A stretch of DNA of 64,000 nucleotides from Sipunculus nudus (taxonomy: Eukaryota > Annelida > Sipuncula > Golfingiida > Sipunculidae): positions 13,731,676-13,795,675 of the forward strand of contig CM049311.1 of assembly GCA_026874595.1 (NCBI GenBank), given 5' to 3'. The notes beneath the pieces were generated by a model, which was not told the origin of the DNA, made no database searches, and worked only from the letters and a program-made list of their open reading frames with translations. This document shows, one piece after another, positions 50,055 to 62,000 of this stretch. Every line of letters begins with the position of its first letter. Position 1 is the first letter of the stretch. A program made the translations under genes and the position numbers.

Positions 50055-50058
<4 letters not shown>

Positions 50059-51780
50059 CCTAATCTGTTACCAAAAGCACTTTTAAGATATTTAAATATT
50101 TGGTGATGTACAACTAAGTTTAACATTATTTAAAACAAAAACACAGTTAAGATACTGTAAGTATTTAAAACAAATCACCATAGCATATGTAGGACATCAT
50201 TAAATTAGTCTCATGTTTTGCAATAGTTCTTCCCACGGCCTTGTTGTAACAGGCAGGGCTTGATTCACCTATTACGGCTCTTGACTATGTAAAGAGGGTA
50301 TTTTCTGAACCAACTGACCATTATATAACAGTGCATGGCTTGGCACCATGTATGAAGCAAACCCCTCCATAATACACATGGCAACATAAGATACAAAGAC
50401 ACCTATTATTATAATCAACTTAATATAATTTTAAAGTCTTCAATATCCCCTTTGTTAGTTATACCCTTATTTTGCATTCAGATATAAAATCAGCCTCGGA
50501 TAATCCATAAAGGTGAACCCGGCCGGTGCGATTATTAGTTCTGCAGGCGGTTCGCAGGTGTCACCACGCATCAGTTGTTCGCACACAACCAAGCTGTGGA
50601 AATAAAAAGTAAATGTTTGTTATTTTTATAGTGTAAAATAACCATGATTCTTGAATATTTATATTCCTAACCATATTGAAAATCTTATTAATCCTATTAA
50701 TCATTAATACTTCTAAACACCAGGTGTCTATGTAGACACAAACAATTTGTAAAAATACTGTATTATTATCACACTAATAAATTTACTGCACAGCAACCAC
50801 ATACGGTCTACATAATATGGACACACATCAGTGTCAGTTGTGACTATATGAATATCAAGCAAAACCTGTTTCCCATCAAACAGTCTCTGCAATCCGAGCA
50901 GCTCAAGAAAGTCATGCGATCTTATATAGGCCCATAAAGGGTTCAGATTTGGTGTCCAGTCACTGCCATCATATTTTATGTAATATATCCAAGTGATTAT
51001 AGAATAAATCTAGAAGATTTGTGACAGAATGGAAAGGAGGAATTTTGTTTAAATGAAGTGAAAAAACCATACACACTCCGTCCCCAGTTTTTATTCTTTG
51101 TTTATATCAACTGTTAGGAAGACATTCAGAAGGGAGTGTAATGATATAATAGTGTAAAATGATAGTGTAGAACTCAATGTTTTATTGTTCTTTGACAAGG
51201 AAATGGAACACAAGATGTTAAAGCAAGGATAGGTCGCAAGCTGAGTAGTAGATGGCGCCACCGTTTGGAGATGCTCAGCCGAAAAGCAGCCGAAGTAAAG
51301 TTGGTTCCAAAAAGACTTTTCCTGAAGTAAAATCATTGAATTAAAACATTTTCTCAGAGTAACATGAACAAACATTATACAAAACAAAGCTGTTCATTGA
51401 AACTTATTTGAATAGAAAACATTGTTACATAAAAATTATAGGAATATCAATTTAAATAAAATTCTCAACCGAGCGAAAATACCAGTATGATGGAGTTTAT
51501 ATTCCCTGGACAATATTAAAATCAAACCCACTTCTCTAAGTATACCTTAACACAGGGAGTACTCATCCCTATTCAGAATATGGAGTATTATATAACCTAG
51601 CAATGTTTACTCGCTAATGGTTGAGATGGCTCTAAAAGTAGGACCGCTATTCCTCCATAAACCTGTAACACAACATAAGTTTTCGTATACTCATTTCTCA
51701 TAAATTTCTTGTTAGTATCGCTTGTTATATATATTATAGCTAGTTATAAAATCCTTATAGAATAAATAATATCAAATTCG
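50055..51780. other. AT-rich sequence, no gene supported
   Basis: A GC-richer patch at 50480-50600 and a CTCF-like TGGCGCCACCGTTTGG near 51253-51268 are the only notable items. The 98-codon minus frame at 51091-51387 is unrecognised. Confidence 0.4.
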
Positions 51781-51782
51781 AG

Positions 51783-51966
51783 GCACTCTGCATGGCTCGG
51801 ATGGGGGCGTTCGTTAGTCTGTTGAGGTGGAGGGAACCGGAGAACCCGAAGAAGACCACCGACCTTGGATGGAGTACTACAAAACGCTCAGGTCAACTCC
51901 GGGGATCGAACCCCAGTCGAAAACGGAGAGCGCCAGGCGTTTTACCACTCGACTGTCCAGGCCTTT
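51783..51966 (-). mobile_element. tRNA-derived SINE with conserved central motif
   Basis: On the minus strand the tRNA-like head (51966-51893) has AGTCGAGTGGTAAAACG as A box and GGGGTTCGATCCCC as B box (51914-51901). The body follows with GGTGGTCTTCTTCGGGTTC then TCCGGTTCCCTCCACC, which resembles the central motif shared by several invertebrate SINE families (recalled, not searched). The two plus-strand frames here (65 and 67 codons) have no coding meaning. Confidence 0.75.
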
Positions 51967-53811
51967 TGTTTTGTTGCTTTGGTTTGTGAAAAAAATTAGT
52001 CCTTCAACGGATAAGTTGGATAAAATATAATATTACATTTTGAAGTGAAATAAATGACTACAAAGTAAAAGCATAATGTTCGTACTGTTAATAATCATAG
52101 GAAAACGGACACTTGTAGTCATTATACGTTTCATTTTTAGTTTATTTTTAGTTCATTTATATAGTTTTATTTTAAATTATTTGGACTAAAGAGTATATTT
52201 AAATTTTTAAATCTACCTTTTTATTTCAAATATGGAATCTGGTCAGAAAACGAAGCAAATAATTCGAGCAAATTATTTGCTTATTGCAATACTTTGGCTG
52301 GTAAAGAAAAGACCTTACCCACGTCAAAGCGCCACCTGCCGGCGACATATAGTCTCCAGATCCATTTTGTTGATATATGATCATATATCTTATAGGTAAA
52401 TAGATAATGATAAATAAATCTACCTTTATATGGTGATCGGCGAGGATTCTTTCGGACCCTCAGGCCTGTGTTTCATTTCACTTGACGAATTTCCAATATT
52501 ATTTCATTGGAACCGAGCATTGCTGATGATCACTGGGCGAAATACGCATGATTTTTATATAGGACACGAAGGGGAAATCTGGTGCCCGAGCTGCACTGTT
52601 GACTGTGCAGGATAAAGCTCCATCGACAAAATTAAAGTAAATAGTTTTTTTAGTTTTATTTTTACAAAATTCAGGAAAGATATTGGAAAGATATAGGTGA
52701 GATAGCCAAGGACACCCAGTAAACCACCCAGTTAGCCCAGGGACCAGAGAAGAAGTAGGGTGAGCCATAGAGCAGCAGCACCCACACCCATACGGTAATG
52801 AACGCCTGAACATCCTTTACACGAGCATACAGACAGTTTGGAGCCGTCTAGAAATCTTCCGAGGAATGATATGAGAGATAATCTTATTATTCTTTGTTAA
52901 CATTAACACTTCTTGGGATGTCCTTTAAATATACATCTATTTTGATTACAGAAGAACTGGTTTACAAAGATATCATTACCAACGAAGTGTATTTCAATGT
53001 TTTTTTTCCTGAATCTGGTCCGCAGCCGTGTCGCTTAAATCACATTTCTTTTTTATATGAACTATTTCAGTGCAAATGTGTGTATAGTTTGTAAAAACAC
53101 ATTGGCGAGTCTTCCACTAAACACGTTGTTCTGACATATTTATTGTTAAGATATAGCAAACTGTTGTTTTCCTCTTCATAGGGTCAATTAGATCCCCTGA
53201 TTGGGCCCTGGGCACTCAAGGGGTAAAACGTTCTGAACTAAGGCATTTTCCCTCTCATATTCTCTGACTTTCCTTGACTGGAAAAAGATAAGCTTATTTC
53301 ATATTTTAACGATGATTTCCAGAATATTTTCGACCCCTGTGACCGACCACAGCAGGTGATAAAAGTGTCAACATTTGGTTCTGTATTTAATAAAATATTT
53401 AATATTATTGACATGAATGTAAATCAACTGTGTGGACCGTTGTATTTGTAAATTGTCCAAAGGGTTCGTGTTAGGATCTGATTACAGAGTTTTTGTCACA
53501 GGTGTCGCCAGCTGTCAAGTATTTTTATCAGCAACATGCTCTCCACTTTTAATGTTTTCCAGCACGAAGAATATCTGCATGGCAGTGTTTTCGTTTACTA
53601 AACGTTTGCAATCACCAATCTACTATAACCAATATATGACCCATCAAATGTTTAATGTTATTCAGTTATCTATTCGTTTGCATTCTTCAGTGTCCCATCA
53701 ATTTTCATTCACAAAATGATTCCTCCTGCCATAAACAAAAAGGTCCCACTAAATCAACATTGCCGACCGTTTGTGCTTTTAAAAATGACGTCATGAATAC
53801 GCCAGTGACGC
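51967..53811. other. Unique sequence, no supported gene
   Basis: The 52430-52620 patch is GC-richer and open on both strands (61 and 104 codons) without a recognised domain. A CTCF-like AGCGCCACCTGCCGGC lies near 52328-52343. The 95-codon plus frame at 53432 is not recognised. Confidence 0.4.
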
Positions 53812-53888
53812 CCATAGACATACAGAGTAGACCGACCAATGAGCGGCGCTCGGCGAAGCTCGGTGGCCGCCATATTGGGACCTTACAA
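53812..53888 (-). promoter_or_regulatory. Inverted copy of the 58.75-kb promoter segment
   Basis: Its reverse complement matches 58750-58839. Both share TTGTAAGGTCCCAATATGGC(GGC), GAGCTTC, GCTCATTGGTCGGTCTACTC and TCTATGG, with an internal 13-base length difference. Read leftward it has ATGGCGGC (YY1-type) then an ATTGG (inverted CCAAT) box, and a TGACGTCA CRE follows at about 53787. Homology stops at CTATGG on one side and TTGTAAG on the other. It could drive an unseen leftward transcript or be a transposed or duplicated promoter. Confidence 0.6.
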
Positions 53889-54326
53889 GTCGAGTGCAAC
53901 CGAGTCTTTGGGCCCCGCTTCAGACATGTGACTGTGAACTGTTTACATTGAACTGTTTGAAAGTGAACGGTGTCACTGGATTCCACAGCGCTTTACCGTT
54001 AAATATAATCAAATGTTAGGTCATATTTTTTTGACTTTTATAAATAACAGGATTTAAGAAATCAGAACTTTTGTTTTTTAGACTTTTGACTCTAAATGTG
54101 CGGTGTTTATAACGATAAAGTGGGGCGGTGTGCGGGTGTAACGGGTTGGACCACAAGTCAAGCATTCCAACCGCTTGACAGTCAACTGTTTAGTTTTGCA
54201 CATTGCTAAGGGTAAAAAAATAATACAGGCCTTAATATTTAGAAGTTAATAAGTTATATGATTTGTGAAGAAACAATTTTTAATGTTGATGGAATTGGGA
54301 ATTTAAAAGTGGGATGTTCAGAAGAA

Positions 54327-54343
54327 GGGGGGGGGGGGGGGGG
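54327..54343 (+). repeat. Poly-G tract (17)
   Basis: Seventeen G; further C runs follow at 54536-54548 (13) and 55327-55338 (12). Confidence 0.95.
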
Positions 54344-54750
54344 TGGTCAGAATGTCAACTGCCTCCTCGTGGCTCTGACTGGACAACAGACATTTCCATG
54401 TTTAAATTATGTACAAAAATGTTATTGTTAAAACTGGAAAGTTGCAATCGTCAATTGATTAGACATCGGTTCATAACATGAACTGCATCTTTGTATATAT
54501 GAGCTGAAGATTGATGATACAAACGGATAAATTAACCCCCCCCCCCCCAAAAAAAAAATAAAAACACATGGAAATGTGTGGCTAAAGTTGACAAAGACTT
54601 CAATAGTGGGTGGAAAAATTGAAAAAAAAAATCACTTAATAAAAGGCGTAAATTTGCATGACAAATACAAGCGGACCACATAGGTTGGCAAAACGGATAT
54701 ATATCGTACGTATGGTTGACATATCGTTAATGGGGAACCGTGCTACAATA

Positions 54751-55000
54751 TGGGCGGGGCAATAGTAATGACGTCGAACATGATTGGGCAGGCCAATTTC
54801 TCAATACAATTGATATACGTCACAATAAAAAATCTTAATTGTTTAATTGTTATGTAAATGAGAATTTCAGGTGTCGTCTGCTGCAATTTATGCCGCCAAA
54901 TTTATATATGAACTGTCAATGCTTCTAGAACATGACGCCTGATGGTGCGAACTGTCAATGTCTGCCTGACGAGTTATAGAGAGATTCTGGCGTACAGGAG
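54751..55000 (+). promoter_or_regulatory. Second promoter-like cluster with possible leader exon
   Basis: A GC box (TGGGCGGGGC, 54751-54760), a CRE-like TGACGTCG (54769) and a pair of opposed CCAAT boxes (ATTGGGCAGGCCAAT, 54783-54797) lie within 50 bases. About 200 bases further on, GTACAGGAG|GTAAGATG is a strong donor (GT at 55001). The intervening sequence has only a 15-codon frame, so a non-coding first exon is possible. No following plus-strand exon was identified. Confidence 0.35.
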
Positions 55001-55564
55001 GTAAGATGAAAAAAAAAAAAAATGAATCCCTACATCACAAGCTAGTCTGCATCCCTATTTGATTCAGTTGTGGACATTTTAACGAAGACTTTTCGTTACC
55101 AGCTTTAATGCGATACCGATTACTGAATTAAATTTAAAGTGTCAACTCCAAAACTGAGCCACTTGTCTAACAATATTTGGGTGTAACGCCCCCAAACTTG
55201 TAAACAATAACAAAAGAAAACCGATATGGACATACAGCATTTTTTTTTATTTTCATATAGTTAAGTTACATATATAATATTATATATATATAAAAAATAA
55301 ATAAATTAACCACTTGTTTTTTTTAACCCCCCCCCCCCTTATAATTATTCTACAATAAATAATATAAAAACACAATTAAACACAAGGTTGCATTCTTAAA
55401 AGTAAATTTAAAATTAACTATGTAACAATAAATAATATTCATACAAGTAATATTTTAAATTTGATTTTCTTAATTACACATATTGCAATATTTATTACTT
55501 ATATTATGATTTGTTATATAATTAATTAATTATAAAATAATTGAAAAAAAATAAATTCCATCTC

Positions 55565-58500
55565 TTAGACCAGGTAGTTACCATTTACTTTAACCTCAGA
55601 CAGCACCACATTGCTAAAATGCACAACCTTAGAAGAGAACAGTCTGGCTATCGACAAAAGCTCACTAAGCTAGTAATATTCAGTGGACAGTAAACATATA
55701 ATGAATAACTGAATTTTTCACATGTATATCATGTCTGTCTTAAAATCAATAGGACATTCGTCTACAGTGGGATTAATGGACTTGGCGATTTGCTTGTTTA
55801 TTATCAGATACATGTGATGATCAGCACTCATGTGTATGGAGCTCCTCTCCATATATATGTAACTTACAAATGCAAGTGTATTCTTTCTTTTAATATATTT
55901 TTTTGTTATGTTAACTCATAGCTTAATTGACATGTAAAGGAACATGATAATTCAATTCTTTAGGGTGTGAAAATATATGATAATCTACATCTTATCAGAA
56001 GTAATATTGTATGTGAATTTGTAAATAAATGACAGGGCGTGCTAGGAGACTTATATGATATTCCTGTCCAAAGGTCAATAGGACCTTGGATGATGATAAA
56101 TGTTCTGCATATGACCAACATACCACAGTGAATGTATATTATTTTTATTTTACATTATTTACTGGATTGTTTACATCTTATCAGATGTAATATTGTATGT
56201 GAACTTGTAAATAAATTACAGGGCGTGCTAGGAGACTTATATGATATGCCTGTCAAAAGGTCAACAGGACCTTGATTGGTGATTAATATTACTTATATAT
56301 GACCAACAGAGAGCACAGTGTATGTATATCCTTTTGTTTCATGATTTAATGGATTGTTCACATCTTGTCAGAAGTAAAATTGTATGTGAATTTGTAAATA
56401 AATGACAGGGCATCCTAGGAGACTTATATGACATTCCTGTCCAAAGGTCAATAGGACCTTGAATGATGATAAATGTTCTGTATATGACCAACATACCACA
56501 GTGAATGTATATTCTTTTTATTTTACATTATTTACTGGATTGTTTACATCTTATCAGAAGTAATATTGTATGTGAACTTGTAAATAAATTACAGGGCGTG
56601 CTAGGAGACTTGTATGATATGCCTGTCCAAAGGTCAACAGGAACTTGAGTGGTGATTAATATTACCTATATGACCAACTGAGACCACTGTGAATGTATAT
56701 TCTTTTCTTTCATGATTAAATTGATTGTTTACATCTTAAAAGATGTAATACTGTATGTGAATTTGTAAAAAAAATGACAGGGCATGCTATGAGAATTATA
56801 TGATATGCATGTCTAAAGGTCAATAGGACCTTGAATGATGATCAATATTCTGTATATGACCAACTGAGACCACAGTGAATGTATATTCTTTAGTTCCATT
56901 AATTACTGGTTTGTTTAAATCTTATCACAAGTAATATTGTATGTGAATTTGTAAATAAATGACAGGGCAACCCCTTAGATTTAAATGATATGCCTGTCCA
57001 AAGGTCAACAGGGCCTTGAGTGGTGATTAATATTACTTATATATGACCAACAGAGAGAACAGTGTATGTATATTCTTTTTATATGAGTTAATGGATTGTT
57101 TACATCTAATAAGTTGTAATATTATATGTGAATTTGTAAATAAATGACAGGGCATGCTAGGAGACTTATATGATATGCTTGTCCAAAGGTCAATAGAACC
57201 TGGAGTGATGATTAATATTACATATATATGACCAACTGAGACCACAGTAAATAGGACCTGGAGTGGTGATTTATATTACGCATATATGACCAACTGAGAC
57301 CACAGTGTATGTAAATTCTGTATTTCCATGATTAACTAGACTTATTACATCTTATCAGAAGTAATATTGTATGTGAATATGTTAATAAATGACAGGGCAT
57401 GCTATGAGACACAAGTTGTGCCTGTTTGACCTTCAGTGATGATTAATATCATGCATGTCCTTTTTATCCAGGTGATAACATGTATTGCCTTTTTAGAACA
57501 CTAAAAATGTCAGTGGAGTTATTATAAACATATAAGCATTAACATTTTCTTTTTGTTTTCACATTTTTATATTAACCTATTTGGACAGTTAACATCTTAC
57601 CATGTATATAAAACAAAGTTTGTGCATCTATACCATTCTTAGCTGCCAGTGCATCTGCTTCTCAATTTGAATGAAGTCTCCATTAAATGGGTACTTGAAC
57701 AGAATTACAACACAGCAAAGGTATACTCTCATATACATTAATTTTATTTGATAATCTAGTATTTATGCAGGTGATAATCTTAGTATTATAATGTAATGCT
57801 TCCTTTTCAATTATCTCAGCTAAAAGGTTTGCTCGTTTGGTAAGAAAATAAACCTAACTTCTGCAAATACTTTGTCCTGTTGTGCATATTTTTTTAAACT
57901 TAAAATCACCTCTTTGTGAAATCTGACACCAAAATTAGCATTAACTCATGACAGAACCTTGTCCAGTTAACTATATTCACAAAATCATAATGATAATTAT
58001 ACATTAATTACACATTTCATATCATCTTGCTTTTTGTTTGTACCTGTCTGTGATCCGATGCCAACGTGAAATCCGATATTTCCTTCTTCTGTTGAACTTC
58101 ATGCATCCCCCCCTTCTGCTGATTACAGTGTAACAAAATTATATATTATTTATATCTGAATAAAAACATTTAAATCAGATATTATTTTATGGCCTTTTTC
58201 AATATGGCCTGAGTAAAGAATCCAGCCTACATTTCCAAGATGGGTCTTAACTGACTGGACCGTCTCATATTAGTAGTAATCAATATACGCCATGACATGC
58301 CTATGAAGTATGATGTGACATCAACATGCCTCTTACTAGTCTTAGTCTTACTTCTCCATTATTTACAGGAATCCTAAACATCACAACGTCCGTCTGTCCG
58401 TATACACCCGTAACCTCGTCCATGTAGGCCGGATTCTATACTTTCTCCTTCAATTTTAGTACAGCAGCGTTATTTTCTTGAAATAATTGATACAGAAGTA

Positions 58501-58731
58501 AAAAGAAATGACTGATTTTAAAACGACATCTAAGCCTAAGGGCGATAATACGAGTGTGACTGCAACATATACTTCAAATTTGACACTACAGTGCAAAACC
58601 TTTTTGGTGTCCTCCATTCAAACTAATACCTAGTGAGATATAAAATATACTTTTTTACATTTATAGTCCTCTTCATCTCCACCAATCTTCTTATAGCTGA
58701 CAACACGTGAAATCGTCCATGCAAGCCACAT
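55565..58731 (-). CDS. Small four-exon gene, unassigned product
   Basis: Four exons join in phase 0 with GT-AG borders: 58731-58651 (27 codons), 58118-58044 (25), 57693-57634 (20) and 55669-55565 (34 plus TAA). An AATAAA lies 69 bases past the stop (55496-55491). The start MWLAWTISRVV lies 295 bases from the start of the CBM20-like gene on the other strand, as for a shared promoter. The 106-residue product has a basic and acidic middle (YKKIGGDEEDYK, VQQKKEISDF) and ends SEVKVNGNYLV. It has no clear signal peptide and I recognise no family. Donors CAG|GTACAA and ATG|GTATAG are fair; AAA|GTATAT and the acceptor TTACTAG are weaker. The last intron (about 1.96 kb) contains the 186-bp satellite. 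Individual exons are short, so chance joins are possible. Confidence 0.45.
55985..57470 (+). repeat. 186-bp satellite, about 8 units
   Basis: The marker ACAGGGC recurs with GGG at 56035, 56221, 56408, 56594, 56780, 56965, 57150 and 57395, giving spacings of 185-187 bp. The last interval is 245 because about 60 bp (ATAGGACCTGGAGTGGTGATT...) are duplicated inside it. Units share AATATTGTATGTGAATTTG, GTAAATAAATGACAGGGC, GTCCAAAGGTCAATAGGACC and ATGACCAAC. Sub-types differ after ACCAAC (ATACCACAG, AGAGAGCACAG, TGAGACCACAG). It lies in the last intron of the minus-strand gene. Confidence 0.9.
57471..57633. other. Right flank of the satellite inside the intron
   Basis: AT-rich intronic sequence between the satellite and the third exon of the minus-strand gene; nothing else is recognised. 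Confidence 0.4.
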
Positions 58732-59025
58732 GACGTGCATGTGGTCCGTTTGTAAGGTCCCAATATGGCGGCGGCCGAGCTTCATTTCCCGACCATATAC
58801 TCAACGCTCATTGGTCGGTCTACTCTATATTGTCTATGGTAACGCCCGTAAGTTCAGCCATTACGGCGCCTGGCAACGTCATTGTCGTCACCAACGTGAC
58901 TGACGTCAACATTGTAGTTCCTGCTTCCCGGAAAGTCGGACGTGATATCGTGTGTACTACTGCTAAACCTATACAGTTTTTAGTATTAATTCCTCTCGCA
59001 CTATTCCTTCTGTGTATAAACCATT
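58732..59025. promoter_or_regulatory. Candidate bidirectional promoter
   Basis: It lies between the head-to-head starts at 58731 (minus) and 59026 (plus). It holds ATGGCGGC (58765-58772, YY1-type), ATTGG in CTCATTGGTCGG (58810-58814, inverted CCAAT, NF-Y type), CAACGTCATTG and TGACGTCA (58911-58918, CRE), and has high CpG content. The 58750-58839 part is duplicated in inverted orientation at 53812-53888. A 69-codon frame starts at TCTATGG (58836 ATG) and includes FLVLIPLALFLLCI; it overlaps the downstream start in another frame and could be an upstream ORF. Confidence 0.5.
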
Positions 59026-62000
59026 ATGGAGTACGGTAAGACATCTATCTTTCTTTTTTTTTTAACAATTGAGATTGTCTATTGGCAGAAGCTTCCAAAA
59101 GAAGAACAGTTCGGTATAGGCCTTTGTTCGGTGTAGTTTTTTGCTAGCAACCAGTCGGATATTCTTAATGATTTTGTATTTCTAAAATGATATTCATTTG
59201 TTCGGTTATTTGTTAAACCGACTTTATATATAGTTTGTAAATACAGTTTATTTCTATTTTCTAATTATACAAATATCAACACACGTCCAGTGTCGATTTT
59301 AGCTGAGGACTTCGATTAAAGTAGATTGCCGCTCCTCATTTTTGTAACCCATATAATATTAGCTATGACCATCTTAAATTAAGTTAAATTATTTTTATTT
59401 AAATTTAATCATGGACATATTTCCATTTCAAAATGATATCAAACTGTTTAGTCAAACATAAACTTAAAGGTTGAATATATTATTTTTTTTGACAGTGTTA
59501 CTCACTTTCATAATCCATCACTTACTCAAACCAAAGGATGAGGACCAAATCAAAATAGTTGGAGCAGACACTAAGCTTGGGGCCTGGGATGTCTCTCGGG
59601 GGTTGCACTAGCCAACCTGCCCCTGGGGTTTCCCAAGTGGGTGGGCGTGGCCCGTGTGCCCGCCGGGAGAAAGGCATTTAAAGCCGTGATTGCTTCCAAA
59701 GATGGCGTTTCATGTTGGGAGGAGGTCACTGACCGCGAGGTGGCACTGGATGATTCCACAAGGCAGGCGCTCGTGATATTTTCTTTCAATGATCCGCGGG
59801 AGGACATTGAGCAGAAAAAAAGTTTGTGTTTTGTCAAATTAACAACAAAAATATTTTTATCCTGTGTCTTTAAATTACAAAATCGGGAAAAAAAGCCAAA
59901 TATCTGTAAACAGTTTATTTACATCATAATATATATACCAAGGAACTAATGTTATAAAATTGTTCTGTTATATGCCTTTTAAACTTACAGATTTAACTAT
60001 ACTTCACTCTTGTTTTAATTAAATTGGTAGTAAATAATACAAGATAACAAAATATAAGATTAGATAAGATAACATATACTTATTAATCCTTGCAAGAAAT
60101 TACACTGTGGCTGTACATCATCATTACGGACTTCGTTCTTTTTTGTATATAATTGTCATATTCTAAAATATTCTAAATAAAAAGTTATCTACCCCTTAAA
60201 CATACAGACGAAATAAGACTTGACTCTTGCTTTCATGATATCTGGTAGTTTTTGATGCAGGTTGTTCATGTAATTAGATCTTTAATTTTATTTATGCTCT
60301 CATTAATTTTTTACTTTCTTTCACAGAACCAGAACCCACTCTCGCTGCCCACGAAGTAGAAAAGACCCGGATTGTGTTACCGTACTGGCGGCACTCAATG
60401 ACCTCAAAATTTACCTTCATCCAAAAGAGAGTCGAGTCTGATATCACCCATAAGTGTGTTTACTCACCGACAGAGGGCGCGGCAGTGGTTGACTTGGACT
60501 ATCAGAAGGCATGTATCATTCCATATCATTATTTCTGTGTAAACATTTAACACGTGAATTTAACTTATGAATTTAACATAAATTAAATTTTTCTGACAAT
60601 TCCTGCATGAACTGTTCGAAAGGAAATGTTACATTTTAAAAACATGATTTTTATATGAAGATCTCGAGCAGTTACAGGACAAAATCCATACTTCTGATAA
60701 CAAAACTCCTGTCTAAGTTAACAACGAGGTCCAGTTAAGGTGGGTTCATAAATGCATCATTTTTTCTTCAGATCTGAAGATAGTCGGCCATTTTGAAGTG
60801 GTCTGTGGGTGTGACGTCAGAAAGTCCTGCCAGCGAGTCCTATCACTCCCCACTGCAACGGCTGTCTATAACGTCACGTGGCCTTTTTCAGATCTAGAAC
60901 ACCACGAGATTGCGGGTAACTGCAAGTTTTAACTCATACTGTATAAAAGTACCGTATTTGTAAAATAAATTAGTATATTAGATTAATATTTTTTAATGTT
61001 TAATCGAATACCGTTTGTACTATAACACGGACACCTCGGTACACCTTAAATTATGTACACACCTTCAAGTTTGTATGTAAGTTTAAAGGTAGTGAAGATA
61101 TATTTAAGAATGTGATGTTATTCTGATACTTATATTATTTAATTATATGGTTTGTTATGTGTTGTATTTTCCTCTTATTATATTAAATTACATTGTATGT
61201 TATGATATGATATGATATAATATTATATTATACTAAAAATAATATGATATCATATCGTTTTATATGGTTTGTCGTGTCTGGTATTTTCCTCTGATTATAT
61301 TACATTACATTACATGACATTTCATTATATTATAATTTGTTATATTATTATATTATCTATTTAGAGTCTATATGCCCAGGCCCAAATTAGATAACTGAAT
61401 CGGTTGACGAAGTAGCAACTTCAGCGGAACACCAGCAGGTGACGCCACCAGTCGAGCTTGAACCATCCGCAGTTGAAGATCTGAATTCTCCCAAACACAT
61501 TAAGAAAAGACTCAAAAGAGGTACATGTGCTGTAATGCCTGGAAATGTAGAACTCTTACCTATATACATGTATGTAAAAATCTGATTTCTTTATGTCGAC
61601 TTCCGCTCTATTTTTGTAAAATCCGGACCTATTTATGTTGATTCTGACTTATTTATGAAGAACTCTGGTCTATTTATGTGGGATTTTTATCTATTCATAT
61701 AGAACTATGTATTTTCCTTTGATTATATTATATCATATTAAATTATATTATATTATATTATCTATATAGAGTCTGTATGCCCAGGCCCAAAAGAGATAAC
61801 TGATCCGATGGACGAAGTAGCAACTTCAGCAGAACACCAACAGGTGACGCCACCAGTCGAGCTTGAACCATCCGCAGTTGAAAAACTGAAATCTCCCAAA
61901 CACAAAAAGAAAATAGGTACGTGTGCTGTAATGCCTTGAAATAAAAATTTCTTACCTATATACATGTATGTAGAATTATGTTGTCTTTATGTCGATTTTT

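Noticed and set aside
52515-52545. CTGATGA followed by CGAAA as a second hammerhead core
   Set aside because: The bases between them cannot form stem II and no stem III partner is present.
55985-57470. Satellite units as a tandem array of small exons of the minus-strand gene
   Set aside because: No acceptor and donor pair is conserved across units and indels break any shared frame.
59641-59949. The CBM20 C-terminal half as a separate 102-codon gene starting at GTG
   Set aside because: There is no ATG start, and the domain begins upstream in the neighbouring frame within the same exon.
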